NCBI GenBank assembly: GCA_007280205.1 | Contig: QYPX01000072.1 | Span: forward strand, 1 to 61,382 | Reading direction: 5' to 3' | DNA: 61,382 nt | From: Comamonadaceae bacterium | Lineage (GTDB): Bacteria; Pseudomonadota; Gammaproteobacteria; Burkholderiales; Burkholderiaceae_C | Shown here: positions 15,853 to 25,541 of the stretch, in pieces | Position numbering within the stretch: the first letter of the stretch is position 1 | Layout: the number at the start of each line of letters is the position of its first letter | Made by a program: the position numbers and the translations under genes | The notes under the pieces: generated by a model | Told to the model about the DNA's origin: nothing | What the model saw: only the letters and a program-made list of their open reading frames with translations | The model's database searches: none

Positions 15853-16236
15853 TCATGCGCGGGACGCTGCAAAAAATGCAACACTCTGAATCCCCGCCAC
15901 GGTCAGCAGCAACGAGCCAAACAGATGCAGCGCGGCCGTGCCAAAAGCCAGCGCATAACGCTGTTGGCCCAGCATGCCAACCACTTCGGCCGAGAAGCTT
16001 GAGAAGGTCGTGAGCGCGCCCAGAAAGCCGGTGACCAGTGCCAGGCGCCAGACCGGGTCCAAGTCGGGCAGGCCCTGAAAAACAGCAACGCAGACGCCCA
16101 CCAGGTAGCCACCGATCAGATTGGCAGCGAGCGTGCCCAAAGGGATCACAGCGCCCGGGCTGAGCCAGAGCCCGAGGCCCCAGCGCAACAGGGCGCCAAG
16201 GCTGGCGCCGATGCAGATGGCAATGACGGACAACAT
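15853..16236 (-). CDS. crcB: Fluoride ion channel CrcB/FluC
   Basis: A 127-residue inner-membrane protein with four hydrophobic segments, the normal length for this family. It works as an antiparallel dimer that exports fluoride. The signature TGFLGALTTFSSFSAEV (about residues 69-85), with the conserved Phe residues and the Na+-site TTFS segment, and the N-terminal GASLGALLRW are present. It lies 9 bp downstream of the TRAP large permease on the same strand and may be co-transcribed with it, though no functional link is evident. I found no obvious fluoride riboswitch upstream. Confidence 0.93.
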   Translation of the reverse strand: MLSVIAICIGASLGALLRWGLGLWLSPGAVIPLGTLAANLIGGYLVGVCVAVFQGLPDLDPVWRLALVTGFLGALTTFSSFSAEVVGMLGQQRYALAFGTAALHLFGSLLLTVAGIQSVAFFAASRA

Positions 16237-16245
16237 GACGCTGCC

Positions 16246-17547
16246 CTATCGCATCATCTGCTGCGGCAGCCAGGTGACGATGCCGGGGAAAATGTAGATC
16301 AGCGTCACGGCAACGCACATCAGGAAAAACATGGGCATGGTCACCTTGGCAATCCAGGTCAACTGGCGCCCGGTCATTCCTTGCAATACGAACAGATTGA
16401 AGCCTACCGGCGGTGTGATCTGCGCCATCTCCACGACGAGCACGATGAAGATGCCAAACCAGATGGCGTCGATTCCGGCGGCCTGCACGGTGGGCATCAG
16501 CACGCCCATGGTCAGCACCACCATGGAGATGCCATCCAGGAAGCAGCCCAGGATGATGTAGAAAATGGCGAGCGCCACGATCAACTGCGCCTGGCTCAGA
16601 CCCAGCGATGCGATCCACTCCGCCAGATGGCGTGGCAGACCGATGTAGCCCATGGCCAGTGTCAGGAAGGCGGCCCCGGCAAGGATGAAGGCAATCATGC
16701 AATACAGGCGTGTCGCACCCATGATGGCATCGCGAAACGTGGCCCAGTTCATGGAGCCTTGCAGCGCCGAGATGACCAGCGAGCCCAGTACGCCAACGGC
16801 GGCAGCTTCGGTTGCGGTGGCAACGCCGGAGTAGATCGATCCCAGCACGGCAATGATCAGTGACACCACCGGAATCAGACTGGTGGAGGCTGCGAGCTTT
16901 TGCATGAAGCTGTACTTGCCATCGGCGGCCGGCACTTGCTGCGGGTTGCGCAGTGCCCAGACCATGATGTAGCCCGAGAACAGCATGGCCAGCATGATGC
17001 CCGGCAACACACCTGCAATGAACAGCCTGGAAATGGAAACTTCGGCCGCTACGCCATAAACGATCATGATGATGGAAGGTGGTATCAAGAGGCCCAGCGT
17101 GCTGGCACCGGCCAGGGTGCCGATCACCATGTGCTCCGGGTAGCCGCGCCGCGTCAGCTCAGGCAGGGTCATCTTGCCGATGGTGGCGCAGGTTGCGGCA
17201 CTCGAGCCAGACACCGCGGCAAAAATCGTGCAGCCGATCACGTTGGTGTGCAGCAGGCGGCCCGGCAAGCCCTGTACCCAGGGTGCCAGACCCTTGAACA
17301 TGTCGTTGCTCAGGCGGGTTCGAAAGAGTATTTCTCCCATCCACACAAACAGCGGCAGCGCGGTAAGCGTCCAGCTTGAGGAGGAACCCCACACGGTGAC
17401 GGCCATGGCGTCGCCCGCCGGGCGCGACGAAAACAGCGTCACCGCGATCCAGGCAACGCCGGTCAGGGTCAGGCCGACCCAGACACCGCTGCCCAGGATC
17501 AGCAGCAATGCAATCAAAAGTGCAGCGGTTATGACAAGATCATTCAT
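16246..17547 (-). CDS. dctM: TRAP transporter large permease DctM
   Basis: A 433-residue inner-membrane protein with about 12 hydrophobic segments, usual for DctM. The family region GSSAATCATIGKMTLPELTR (about residues 114-133), GASTLGLLIPPSIIMIVYGV, and the C-terminal ITPPVGFNLFVLQGM are recognisable. It uses a cation gradient to import an organic acid delivered by DctP. Operon order is dctP, dctQ, dctM on the minus strand, with a 12-bp gap after dctQ. The ligand is not readable from sequence; the divergent hydantoinase suggests an N-containing acid such as a carbamoyl- or oxo-amino acid. Confidence 0.93.
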   Translation of the reverse strand: MNDLVITAALLIALLLILGSGVWVGLTLTGVAWIAVTLFSSRPAGDAMAVTVWGSSSSWTLTALPLFVWMGEILFRTRLSNDMFKGLAPWVQGLPGRLLHTNVIGCTIFAAVSGSSAATCATIGKMTLPELTRRGYPEHMVIGTLAGASTLGLLIPPSIIMIVYGVAAEVSISRLFIAGVLPGIMLAMLFSGYIMVWALRNPQQVPAADGKYSFMQKLAASTSLIPVVSLIIAVLGSIYSGVATATEAAAVGVLGSLVISALQGSMNWATFRDAIMGATRLYCMIAFILAGAAFLTLAMGYIGLPRHLAEWIASLGLSQAQLIVALAIFYIILGCFLDGISMVVLTMGVLMPTVQAAGIDAIWFGIFIVLVVEMAQITPPVGFNLFVLQGMTGRQLTWIAKVTMPMFFLMCVAVTLIYIFPGIVTWLPQQMMR

Positions 17548-17559
17548 GGTCTGAAGACT

Positions 17560-18069
17560 TCACTCGTTGCGCAGGGCTTCGTCGCTGCTGCGCTCGACGC
17601 GCTTGCCGGAAATTTCAAGCACCAGTTCGTCCAAAAACGCAATGGCCAGGATCACTGTACCGACGGCCATGGCGATCTGCGGGATCCAGAGCGGTGTGGC
17701 GTCGTTGGAGGTTGATATGTCGTGAAAGGTGTGCGATTGCCAGGCCAGGCGGCAACTGTAGAACGCAAACATGGTTGACAGCGTCGTGGCAAAGCCAAAC
17801 GCCCAGATCTCAAGACCTTTCTTCCAGCGGCCTTTGAGAGCGCTCAGAACCAGTGTCACACGAATGTGTTCGCCGCGCTTCAAAGTGTGGGCCAGCGCCA
17901 GGAAGCCGCTGGCCGCCATCAGGTAACCCGCGTAGGCATCGGTGCCGGGCAGGTGAAAGTGCAACTGTCGCCCCAAAATCGATAGCAGCACCATGCCAAG
18001 CAGGCCAACCATGAAAAGCGCCGCCAGGGCGGCGGCGCTGTTGTACAGGGCGTCAAGCGCTTTGCGCAT
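17560..18069 (-). CDS. dctQ: TRAP transporter small permease DctQ
   Basis: A 169-residue membrane protein with four hydrophobic segments (about residues 10-32, 48-65, 88-108 and 130-152) as in DctQ. LSILGRQLHFHLPGTDAYAG and LAHTLKRGEHIRVTLVLSAL match the family. I chose the ATG at 18069, preceded by a GGAGG-like site; a longer frame to 18147 would overlap the end of dctP and add non-membrane residues. It links DctP to DctM. Confidence 0.9.
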   Translation of the reverse strand: MRKALDALYNSAAALAALFMVGLLGMVLLSILGRQLHFHLPGTDAYAGYLMAASGFLALAHTLKRGEHIRVTLVLSALKGRWKKGLEIWAFGFATTLSTMFAFYSCRLAWQSHTFHDISTSNDATPLWIPQIAMAVGTVILAIAFLDELVLEISGKRVERSSDEALRNE

Positions 18070-18086
18070 GGAGGACCCGTTTCCGA

Positions 18087-19073
18087 TCAGGGCTTCAGGA
18101 AAGCGTCCACCAGGCTCTTGCCTTCGGGTCCGGCCTTCTCCAGCCATTCTTTGAGCATCACGTCGCCCACCTTCTTCATGTCAGCCTTGAGCTGAGCCGA
18201 GGGTGCAACGATGTTCATGCCATTGGCCTTGAGTTTGTCCAAAGAGTCGGTATTAGCCTTCTTGGAGGCAATCAAGCCACGCGCTTCGGCGTCTGCGGCG
18301 GCCTTTTGCAATGCCTGCCTGGTGGGCGCATCCAAAGCGTCAAGAGCGGCCTTGTTGACGATCACAGCGTTCTTGGGCAACCAGGCCTGGGTGTCGTACC
18401 AGTACTTGATGTGCTCGTAGGTCTTGGTATCAAAACCGGTGGAGCCGGATGACATATAGGACTCGATCACGCCGGTGGCCATGGCCTGCGACAACTCGGC
18501 AGCCTGGACCGTGACGGGTTGCGCGCCAACCAACTCGGCAATGCGGGCCGTGGCCGGGCTGTAGGCGCGCCATTTGACGCCCTTGAGATCAGCGCCGGAG
18601 CTGATGGGTTTCTTGACGTAGATGCCTTGCGGTGGCCACGGCACAGCGTACAAAAGGGACATGCCCTGCTCAGCCAGCTTCTTCTCCAGGAAAGGTTTTT
18701 GCACCTTGTAGAGCTTCATGGCTTCGTCGTAGCTGTCGGCCAGGAAGGGCAGGCCGTCGGCACCAAAGAGCTGCCATTCGTTCTGAAAGTTCACCAGCAG
18801 AATTTCACCGATCTGCGCCTGACCACCCTGCACGGCGCGCTTGATTTCCGGCGCCTTGAACAGTGAGCCGTTGGCGTGCACCGTGATCTTCAATTTGCCG
18901 GCGCTGGCCTTGTCTACATCGTTGGCGAACTGGGTCAGGTTCTCGGTGTGGAAGTTGGTTGCCGGATAAGCGGCCGGCAGATCCCATTTGGTCTGGGCCG
19001 CAGCTGTGCCAGCGACTAACGTGATGGTCAAAGCGGTGACGGTGGTGCTCAAGGCGAACAGACGACGTTTCAT
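18087..19073 (-). CDS. dctP: TRAP transporter periplasmic binding protein DctP
   Basis: A 328-residue protein with a signal peptide (core residues 5-24, cleavage near AAA-QT at 26). Family features include WDLPAAYPATNFHTENLTQF near the mature start, the KGVKWRAYSPATARIAELVG segment containing the Arg that clamps the ligand carboxylate, and EAPTRQALQKAAADAEARG-like helices at the C-terminus (here DAPTRQAL). It is the first gene of the TRAP operon and is divergent from the MarR-like regulator, 177 bp apart. Confidence 0.92.
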   Translation of the reverse strand: MKRRLFALSTTVTALTITLVAGTAAAQTKWDLPAAYPATNFHTENLTQFANDVDKASAGKLKITVHANGSLFKAPEIKRAVQGGQAQIGEILLVNFQNEWQLFGADGLPFLADSYDEAMKLYKVQKPFLEKKLAEQGMSLLYAVPWPPQGIYVKKPISSGADLKGVKWRAYSPATARIAELVGAQPVTVQAAELSQAMATGVIESYMSSGSTGFDTKTYEHIKYWYDTQAWLPKNAVIVNKAALDALDAPTRQALQKAAADAEARGLIASKKANTDSLDKLKANGMNIVAPSAQLKADMKKVGDVMLKEWLEKAGPEGKSLVDAFLKP

Positions 19074-19165
19074 AAAAACTCCGGTTGATTTGGTTGGCGA
19101 ATCGGGTACCTAAATGTAAGCCATGTGGCGTCGATTTAAGGGCCACGGTTCTCGGTGTTTTCCCT

Positions 19166-19190
19166 AAATGTCGACAAATTGTCGATAAAT
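19166..19190. promoter_or_regulatory. Candidate regulator site between dctP and marR-like gene
   Basis: The palindrome TGTCGACA (19169-19176) is followed 11 bp on by a second GTCGA, giving AATGTCGA and ATTGTCGA as near-direct repeats one helical turn apart. The A+T-rich stretch sits between divergent genes. I infer an operator for the MarR-like protein; no binding evidence can be read from sequence. Confidence 0.35.
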
Positions 19191-19250
19191 CGTGCTTGTG
19201 CTGCCTACAATCGTTTTCACGCAACAAAGATGCCAACCAGGAGTTTGTTC

Positions 19251-19802
19251 ATGGCCAAGAAATCAGCGCTACCGGTATCGACTGCGCTGCAGCCGGCGCA
19301 AGCGCCGCCCATCGTCTCGTCGGCCCATCTGGTGTCGCCGCGCAGCGCCGAGATGAGCGAGTTCGAGTTCGGCCTGATCGTGGCTGGTAACGCTTTTCAC
19401 CGCTGGATCGCGCACTGCATGAGCAGCGCCGGCCTGAAAGACCTGACGCCGCTGGACGTGCTGGTGCTGCACCACGTGACGCACCCCGCCCGCGACAAGC
19501 GGTTGGCCGACATCTGCTTCATCATGAATGTGGAAGACACGCATCTGATCAATTACTCGCTCAAGAAGCTGCAGAACCTGACCGTCGTTGCTTCAAGCAA
19601 AAGCGGCAAGGAAGTGACCTACGCGGCGACCGATCTGGGGCGCAGCTATGTAGCGCGTTATCGCGAGATCCGCGAATCCTGTCTGATCAATGCGCTCAAT
19701 GCCGACGATGCGCTGAACCGCGACATTGGTGAACTGGCACGCTTGCTGCGTCTGCTCTCGGGTATTTACGACCAGGCGGCGCGCTCGGCCGCGAGCCTAT
19801 AG
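19251..19802 (+). CDS. MarR-like winged-helix regulator
   Basis: A 183-residue protein with a winged helix (about residues 65-145): LTPLDVLVLHHVTH, then CFIMNVEDTHLINYSLKKLQ as recognition helix, then the wing SSKSGKEVTYAATDLG. The first 40 residues are Ala/Pro-rich and probably disordered. I chose the ATG at 19251 because AGGAG lies 8 bp upstream; a frame from 19155 has no site. It sits between the divergent TRAP operon and the hydantoinase gene and probably controls both. Confidence 0.85.
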   Translation: MAKKSALPVSTALQPAQAPPIVSSAHLVSPRSAEMSEFEFGLIVAGNAFHRWIAHCMSSAGLKDLTPLDVLVLHHVTHPARDKRLADICFIMNVEDTHLINYSLKKLQNLTVVASSKSGKEVTYAATDLGRSYVARYREIRESCLINALNADDALNRDIGELARLLRLLSGIYDQAARSAASL

Positions 19803-19845
19803 AACTCACTTTTGAGCACTTTGAAAAAAGATGGAGAGCTATCCA

Positions 19846-22800
19846 ATGAGCACCCCACCCCAATCGCCTCCACGCTGGCAATTCTGGATCGATCGAGGCG
19901 GCACTTTCACCGACGTGGTGGGGCGCCGACCGGATGGCTCTCTTGTGACGCACAAACTGCTGAGCGAGAACCCGGAGCAGTACCGCGACGCAGCTGTGGC
20001 CGGCATCCGGCACCTGCTGGGTTTGCAGCCCGGTCAGGCGGTGACCCCAGAGCAGGTGGCCTGCGTGAAGATGGGAACCACGGTGGCCACCAACGCGCTG
20101 CTGGAGCGCAAGGGCGAGCCGACGCTGTTGGTGACAACGCGTGGTTTTCGGGATGCACTGCGCATTGCGTACCAGAACCGTCCCCGCATCTTTGACCGCA
20201 ACATCGTGCTGCCGGAACTGTTGTACAGCGCGGTGGTCGAAGCCAGGGAGCGCTGCGGTGCGCATGGTGATGTGATCGAAGCGCTTGACGAGGCACAGCT
20301 GAAGACAGAACTGTTGGAGCAGTACCAGCGCGGCCTGCGTTCGGTCGCCATTGTCTTCATGCACGGCTATCGCTATACGGCCCATGAAGTGGCGGCCCGG
20401 CGCATTGCGGCGGAGGTCGGCTTTAGCCAGATCAGTACCTCGCATGAGACCAGCCCGATGATGAAGCTGGTGAGCCGGGGCGACACCACGGTGGTTGACG
20501 CCTACCTGTCGCCGATTCTGAAACGCTACGTGCAGCAGGTGGCGCAGGAGATGCCCGGAGTGAAGCTGTTCTTCATGCAGTCCTCCGGTGGCCTGACGGA
20601 TGCCCACGCCTTCGCCGGCAAGGACGCCATTCTGAGCGGCCCGGCCGGTGGCATTGTCGGCATGGCGCGTACGGCGGCCATGGCCGGCATCGAGAAGGTG
20701 ATCGGCTTTGACATGGGAGGCACCTCCACCGATGTCTCGCATTACGCCGGTGAGTTCGAGCGCGAATTCGAAACCCAGGTCGCCGGTGTGCGCATGCGCG
20801 CACCCATGATGAGCATTCACACCGTGGCCGCAGGCGGTGGTTCGATTCTGGCCTTTGACGGTTCGCGCTTTCGGGTCGGTCCGCAGAGTGCCGGCGCCAA
20901 TCCGGGGCCGGTGAGTTACCGCCGTGGTGGGCCCTTGGCGGTGACCGATGCCAACGTGATGGTCGGCAAGATTGTTCCGCGCTATTTCCCCAAGGTCTTT
21001 GGCGTGGCCGCCAATGAGGCGCTGGACGGCGAAGTGGTGCGGGAAAAGTTTGCGGCACTGGCCGCGCAGACCGGCCGCGCGGCCGAGGACGTCGCCGAAG
21101 GCTTTATCAGCATCGCGGTGCAGCAGATGGCCAATGCCATCAAAAAGATTTCGGTGGCGCGCGGCTATGACGTCACGCGCTACACGCTGCAATGCTTTGG
21201 TGGCGCCGGTGGCCAGCATGCCTGCCTGGTGGCCGACGCACTGGGCATGACGCGTGTCTTCGTGCATCCGCTGGCGGGCGTGCTGTCAGCCTACGGCATG
21301 GGACTAGCGGACCAGAATGTGATTCGTGAACAGGCGGTGGAACTCAAGCTCGACGCGCAGGCGCTGCCGCAAATTGCGGCGCAGCTGGACCGTCTGGCTG
21401 CTCAGGCACAGGACGAGCTGCTGCGCCAGCAGGTCAGCCAGGGCGCGGTAGCCGTGCACCGGCGCGTGCATGTGCGCTACGAAGGCAGTGATGCTGCGCT
21501 GGTGGTGCCCTGTGCACCGCTCGCCGGTGACGCGCCCGAGGTGGTGCTGGCCGCGATCCAGTCCGCTTTTGAGGCAGCCTACCGGCAGCGCTTTTCTTTT
21601 CTGATGCAAGGCAAGGCGCTGGTGGTGGAGGCCGTTTCTGTCGAAGCGGTGGTAGCGGGCGATGCCCCGACCGAGCCGCGTCAGGCATTGCACGCTGTGC
21701 GTGATCTGCACGCCTGTGGCGCGGTGCGTGAGACCGTTCCCATGTACAGCGGTGGTCAGTGGGTGGATGCGGCGCTGCTGCTGCGCGAGGACCTGCGTCC
21801 GGGCGACATCGTGATGGGTCCGGCCATCATCGCCGAACAGAACGCAACCACCGTGATCGAACCCGGCTGGCAGGCCAGCGTGACCGAGCTCGATCACCTC
21901 GCGCTGCTGCGTCATGTCCCGCGCAGCGTGAAGTTTGCGGTTGGCACCAGTGTCGATCCGGTCTTGCTGGAAGTCTTTAACAACCTGTTCATGAACATCG
22001 CCGAGCAGATGGGGCTGCAACTGCAGAACACGGCGTACTCGGTCAACATCAAGGAGCGGCTGGACTTCAGCTGTGCGCTGTTCGATGCGGCGGGCAACCT
22101 GATTGCCAACGCCCCGCACATGCCGGTGCACCTGGGCTCCATGGGCGAGAGCATCAAGACCGTGATTCGTGAAAACGCCGGCAGCATGAACCCTGGCGAT
22201 GTTTATGTGCTGAACGACCCGTACCACGGTGGCACGCACCTGCCCGACATCACGGTCATCACGCCGGTGTACCTTGACGACAAGCCGACTTTTTATGTGG
22301 GCTCGCGTGGCCACCACGCCGACATTGGTGGCATCACGCCAGGATCGATGCCGCCGTTTTCCACGCGCATCGAGGAAGAGGGCGTGCAGATCAACAACGT
22401 CAAGCTGGTGGACCGTGGCGTGTTGCAGGAGGCCCAGATCATCGCGCTGCTAAGTGGACGCGCCGTCGCCGGGCCGCCCCAAGACGGCGCAGCCCCCTCG
22501 GGGGGCAGCGAGGACACGATAGTGCCGAGCGTGGGGGCCATGTACCCTTCACGCAACCCGCAACAGAATCTGGCGGATTTGAAAGCGCAGATTGCCGCCA
22601 ATGAAAAAGGCGTGCAGGAACTGCGCAAGATGGTCGAGCATTTCGGCCTCGACATGGTGCAGGCCTATATGCGCCATGTGCAGGACAACGCCGAGGAATC
22701 GGTGCGCCGCGTCATTACAAGCCTGAAAGACGGCAGCTTCACCTTGGCGCTGGACAACGGCGCGCAGATCCAGGTGGCGATCCGTGTCAACGTAACAGAG

Positions 22801-23553
22801 CGCAGTGCGGTGATCGATTTCACCGGCACTTCAATGCAGCAGAGCAACAACTTCAATGCACCCAAGGCCGTCTGCATGGCCGCGGTGCTGTACGTGTTTC
22901 GCACGCTGGTGGATGACGACATTCCGCTCAATGCGGGTTGCCTCAAACCACTTTCGGTGATCATTCCCGAGGGCTGCATGCTCAATCCCAATCCACCGGC
23001 TTCGGTGGTTGCGGGCAATGTGGAAACATCGAGTTGCATCACCAACGCGCTCTACGGCGCGCTGGGTGAGATGGCGGCCAGCCAGTGCACCATGAATAAC
23101 TTCACCTTTGGCAATGCACGCTATCAGTACTACGAAACCATCTCGGGTGGCTCCGGGGCCGGTAAGGGCTTCCACGGCACCGACGTCGTGCAAACCCACA
23201 TGACCAATTCGCGCATGACCGATCCCGAGGTGCTGGAGTTCCGCTTTCCGGTGCGGCTCGACAGTTACGCGATTCGCGCCGGATCGGGTGGTGCCGGTCA
23301 ATGGCATGGCGGCAATGGTGGCGTGCGCCGGGTGCGGTTTCTGGAACCCATGACTGCCAGTATTCTCTCCAACGGCCGGGTTCATCCTTCTTTTGGCATG
23401 GCCGGCGGGCTGTCCGGGCAGCCCGGTGTGAATCGGGTGCTGCGCGCCGATGGACGGGTGGAAGAACTGGCGCACATCGGGCAGGCCGAGATGCAGGTGG
23501 GCGACGTGTTCGAGATTGCTACGCCGGGTGGGGGAGGGTACGGCCGCCCATGA
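19846..23553 (+). CDS. Fused hydantoinase A/B, 5-oxoprolinase type
   Basis: A 1235-residue enzyme joining HyuA (about residues 10-690, with [11 protein letters not shown] at the start and [20 protein letters not shown] as ATP-binding segments) and HyuB (about 700-1230, [37 protein letters not shown]). The family opens cyclic amides such as 5-oxoproline or hydantoins with ATP. I chose the second ATG (19846), which has GGAGA 8 bp upstream; the frame is open from 19831. Residues about 874-898 are an insertion absent from relatives, encoded by a dispersed palindromic element (22467-22538) placed before the [13 protein letters not shown] segment. The divergent TRAP transporter probably supplies the substrate. 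Confidence 0.9.
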   Translation: MSTPPQSPPRWQFWIDRGGTFTDVVGRRPDGSLVTHKLLSENPEQYRDAAVAGIRHLLGLQPGQAVTPEQVACVKMGTTVATNALLERKGEPTLLVTTRGFRDALRIAYQNRPRIFDRNIVLPELLYSAVVEARERCGAHGDVIEALDEAQLKTELLEQYQRGLRSVAIVFMHGYRYTAHEVAARRIAAEVGFSQISTSHETSPMMKLVSRGDTTVVDAYLSPILKRYVQQVAQEMPGVKLFFMQSSGGLTDAHAFAGKDAILSGPAGGIVGMARTAAMAGIEKVIGFDMGGTSTDVSHYAGEFEREFETQVAGVRMRAPMMSIHTVAAGGGSILAFDGSRFRVGPQSAGANPGPVSYRRGGPLAVTDANVMVGKIVPRYFPKVFGVAANEALDGEVVREKFAALAAQTGRAAEDVAEGFISIAVQQMANAIKKISVARGYDVTRYTLQCFGGAGGQHACLVADALGMTRVFVHPLAGVLSAYGMGLADQNVIREQAVELKLDAQALPQIAAQLDRLAAQAQDELLRQQVSQGAVAVHRRVHVRYEGSDAALVVPCAPLAGDAPEVVLAAIQSAFEAAYRQRFSFLMQGKALVVEAVSVEAVVAGDAPTEPRQALHAVRDLHACGAVRETVPMYSGGQWVDAALLLREDLRPGDIVMGPAIIAEQNATTVIEPGWQASVTELDHLALLRHVPRSVKFAVGTSVDPVLLEVFNNLFMNIAEQMGLQLQNTAYSVNIKERLDFSCALFDAAGNLIANAPHMPVHLGSMGESIKTVIRENAGSMNPGDVYVLNDPYHGGTHLPDITVITPVYLDDKPTFYVGSRGHHADIGGITPGSMPPFSTRIEEEGVQINNVKLVDRGVLQEAQIIALLSGRAVAGPPQDGAAPSGGSEDTIVPSVGAMYPSRNPQQNLADLKAQIAANEKGVQELRKMVEHFGLDMVQAYMRHVQDNAEESVRRVITSLKDGSFTLALDNGAQIQVAIRVNVTERSAVIDFTGTSMQQSNNFNAPKAVCMAAVLYVFRTLVDDDIPLNAGCLKPLSVIIPEGCMLNPNPPASVVAGNVETSSCITNALYGALGEMAASQCTMNNFTFGNARYQYYETISGGSGAGKGFHGTDVVQTHMTNSRMTDPEVLEFRFPVRLDSYAIRAGSGGAGQWHGGNGGVRRVRFLEPMTASILSNGRVHPSFGMAGGLSGQPGVNRVLRADGRVEELAHIGQAEMQVGDVFEIATPGGGGYGRP
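22467..22538. repeat. Gene-invading palindromic element, copy 1 (inside hydantoinase)
   Basis: A 72-bp segment sharing most positions with 49425-49495. Its centre GCCCCC-TCG-GGGGGC is a perfect hairpin and its end is GAGCGTGGGGGC. It keeps the hydantoinase frame open and adds a Gly/Pro/Ser-rich peptide ([14 protein letters not shown]) not expected in the family. Confidence 0.85.
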
Positions 23554-23561
23554 TCATGTGG

Positions 23562-23587
23562 TGGCCGCAGCCTGGGTTGTGCGGCCA
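23562..23587. terminator. Hairpin between convergent hydantoinase and sulfatase genes
   Basis: TGGCCGCA (23562-23569) and TGCGGCCA (23580-23587) form a perfect 8-bp stem with a 10-nt loop in the 88-bp space between two convergent stop codons. There is no T-tract, so termination is a guess from position. Confidence 0.35.
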
Positions 23588-23641
23588 AGCATCCTCCGAC
23601 GACGCATTGCCATGGCTCTATGGGGCAAACGGCTCAGTGGC

Positions 23642-25456
23642 TCACAGGGGTTCAGTACCGATTCTGATCATGCGAGTGCGCCGCCGGTGTGCCAGCAGGA
23701 GTCCGCCGAAGAACAATACCAGACCGGGAATGGCCCACGGCCACGCCGCTTTGAGTTTTGGCACCAGGAAGTGCCAAACCGCATAGCGCATTGCCGTTTT
23801 TTGCAGGTCGAAACCTTGCGGGATCGGTAGCACGCCGTTGGCGCGCACGTATTCCTCGTAATCGATGAGCATGGATTTGAAGCGTTCGGGCTGGCTACTG
23901 CCCAGATCGTGCACCTCGCCCGGATCGGTCTTGAGATCGTAGAGACGCCACTGTCCATCGCCCAGGGGCGCAATGTTCTTCACCAGTTTGTAATCGCCCT
24001 TGAACAGCGCCGCGGATCCCGCCAACTCGTAGCCAAGCGCTTCATCGGATGCATGAACGTAGTCCGTCTTGCCCTGCAGCATGGGCAACATGCTGCGCCC
24101 GCTCAAGGGTTCGACTTTGTTGCCGCGGTAGGTTCCGTCATGCGGCTTGATGCCTGCGACATCGAGCAAAGTCGGGACAATGTCGTTCACATGGGTCAGC
24201 GCCTTGATCGTGCGCGACAAGGGCATGCCCGGCACGCCCGAAATGATGAGTGGAACGCGCAGGCCGCCCTCGCCGGCAAAGTACTTGTAGCCATTCAAGG
24301 GTGAGTTGGTGGCGCTGGCCCAACTCGGGCCATTCGCCGAAAACGTGCCTTTGCCTCCGGGTGGATCGGCGTCGGTATCGTAGTTCATGCGCACCCAGGT
24401 ACTGGAGGCGGGAATATTCAAGGGATCGGCCGGATCGGAGCCGTTGTCGGACAGAAAGACAAATACGGTGTTGTCGTACTGACCGCTGGCCTTGAGGTGG
24501 GCCAGCAAACGGCCCACCTGAAAGTCCATCGCTTCGGCCATACCGGCGTAGACCTCCATGTGGCGCGCTTGCTGGCGCTTCTTGTCCACAGTCAGCCGAT
24601 CCCAGTCTGTGGTGCTCGCCAGTGCAACCATGTCGGTCCCTGGCGGAATCAAACCCAAAGCAGCGGAACGGTCACGCCGCGCTTGACGCAGGGCGGTCCA
24701 GCCCTGGTCGTAGCGGCCGCGGTATTTTTGGACGAATTCGGCTGGGGCTTGCAGCGGAATATGGTTGGCCTGAAAACCGATGTAGGCAAAAAATGGCTTC
24801 TTGTCCCTGTCGCTGGCGGCAATGTACTCGATGGCCTTGTCAACAAAGAATTTCGACGAGTAATAGTCCGCTGGCAATCCGGCTTCGCGGCCCTGCTCGA
24901 ACCAGTAGGCTTTGTCGTACAGCATCATGTAGGTTCGCTTCTCCCAATTGTCCGAGCCGCTGTCGGCTTGAATGAAAGAGCGCTCAAATCCACGGTTGCC
25001 CGGCAGTTTGTCTGGCGTTTTTCCCAAGTGCCACTTGCCGGTGATGTAGGTGTGGTAGCCGTTGTCCTTGAGCATCGTGGCCAGAGTGACGGCGTTGTCG
25101 TTGAGCGTACCGGCATAGCCCGGCTGTCCCTCATGCTCGGCAGGCATGGTTTCTGGCATGTTGCCCACGCCATTGCGGTGATTGTCGACGCCGGTCAGCA
25201 GCATGGAGCGCGTTGGCGAGCAAACGGCGGCCACATGAAAGTTGGAAAACCTGGCGCCGTGTTTGGCCAGCTCGTCAAGGTTGGGCGTGGCGATCTCGCT
25301 GCCGTAGGCGCCGACATCGGTGTAGCCCCAATCGTCAGCCACCAGCACGATGATGTTAGGGCGTGGCTTGTCGTTCGCCGCGGAACAGACCAGGCAAGCG
25401 CTTGTCAACAGCACGCTTACAAAACCCTGGCGAATCGGTCCGCTTGCGTAACGCAT
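23642..25456 (-). CDS. Arylsulfatase-type sulfatase, secreted and membrane-anchored
   Basis: A 604-residue formylglycine sulfatase that hydrolyses sulfate esters outside the cytoplasm. The N-terminus carries a signal sequence (hydrophobic residues 11-25). Metal-binding Asp41-Asp42 are in LVADDWG, the formylglycine precursor Cys79 in AVCSPTRSMLLTG, and a later metal site in FLSDNGSDPADP. The C-terminus ends with one hydrophobic helix (PWAIPGLVLFFGGLLLAH) followed by Arg residues, a probable membrane anchor. I chose the ATG at 25456; the frame stays open to 26056, but those residues are antisense to the enoyl-CoA hydratase gene. Convergent with the hydantoinase gene. Confidence 0.9.
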   Translation of the reverse strand: MRYASGPIRQGFVSVLLTSACLVCSAANDKPRPNIIVLVADDWGYTDVGAYGSEIATPNLDELAKHGARFSNFHVAAVCSPTRSMLLTGVDNHRNGVGNMPETMPAEHEGQPGYAGTLNDNAVTLATMLKDNGYHTYITGKWHLGKTPDKLPGNRGFERSFIQADSGSDNWEKRTYMMLYDKAYWFEQGREAGLPADYYSSKFFVDKAIEYIAASDRDKKPFFAYIGFQANHIPLQAPAEFVQKYRGRYDQGWTALRQARRDRSAALGLIPPGTDMVALASTTDWDRLTVDKKRQQARHMEVYAGMAEAMDFQVGRLLAHLKASGQYDNTVFVFLSDNGSDPADPLNIPASSTWVRMNYDTDADPPGGKGTFSANGPSWASATNSPLNGYKYFAGEGGLRVPLIISGVPGMPLSRTIKALTHVNDIVPTLLDVAGIKPHDGTYRGNKVEPLSGRSMLPMLQGKTDYVHASDEALGYELAGSAALFKGDYKLVKNIAPLGDGQWRLYDLKTDPGEVHDLGSSQPERFKSMLIDYEEYVRANGVLPIPQGFDLQKTAMRYAVWHFLVPKLKAAWPWAIPGLVLFFGGLLLAHRRRTRMIRIGTEPL

Positions 25457-25541
25457 CTGTGTTGTCTCAGTGAGAACGGCATGTGATGTCACGTGAACCG
25501 CTATTATGTTTTCATTTTGAAGCTTCAACCTGGAGGTGCCC

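Noticed and set aside
19696-21267. Minus-strand frame of 523 residues
   Set aside because: Antisense to the hydantoinase gene and His/Arg-rich with no recognisable domain.
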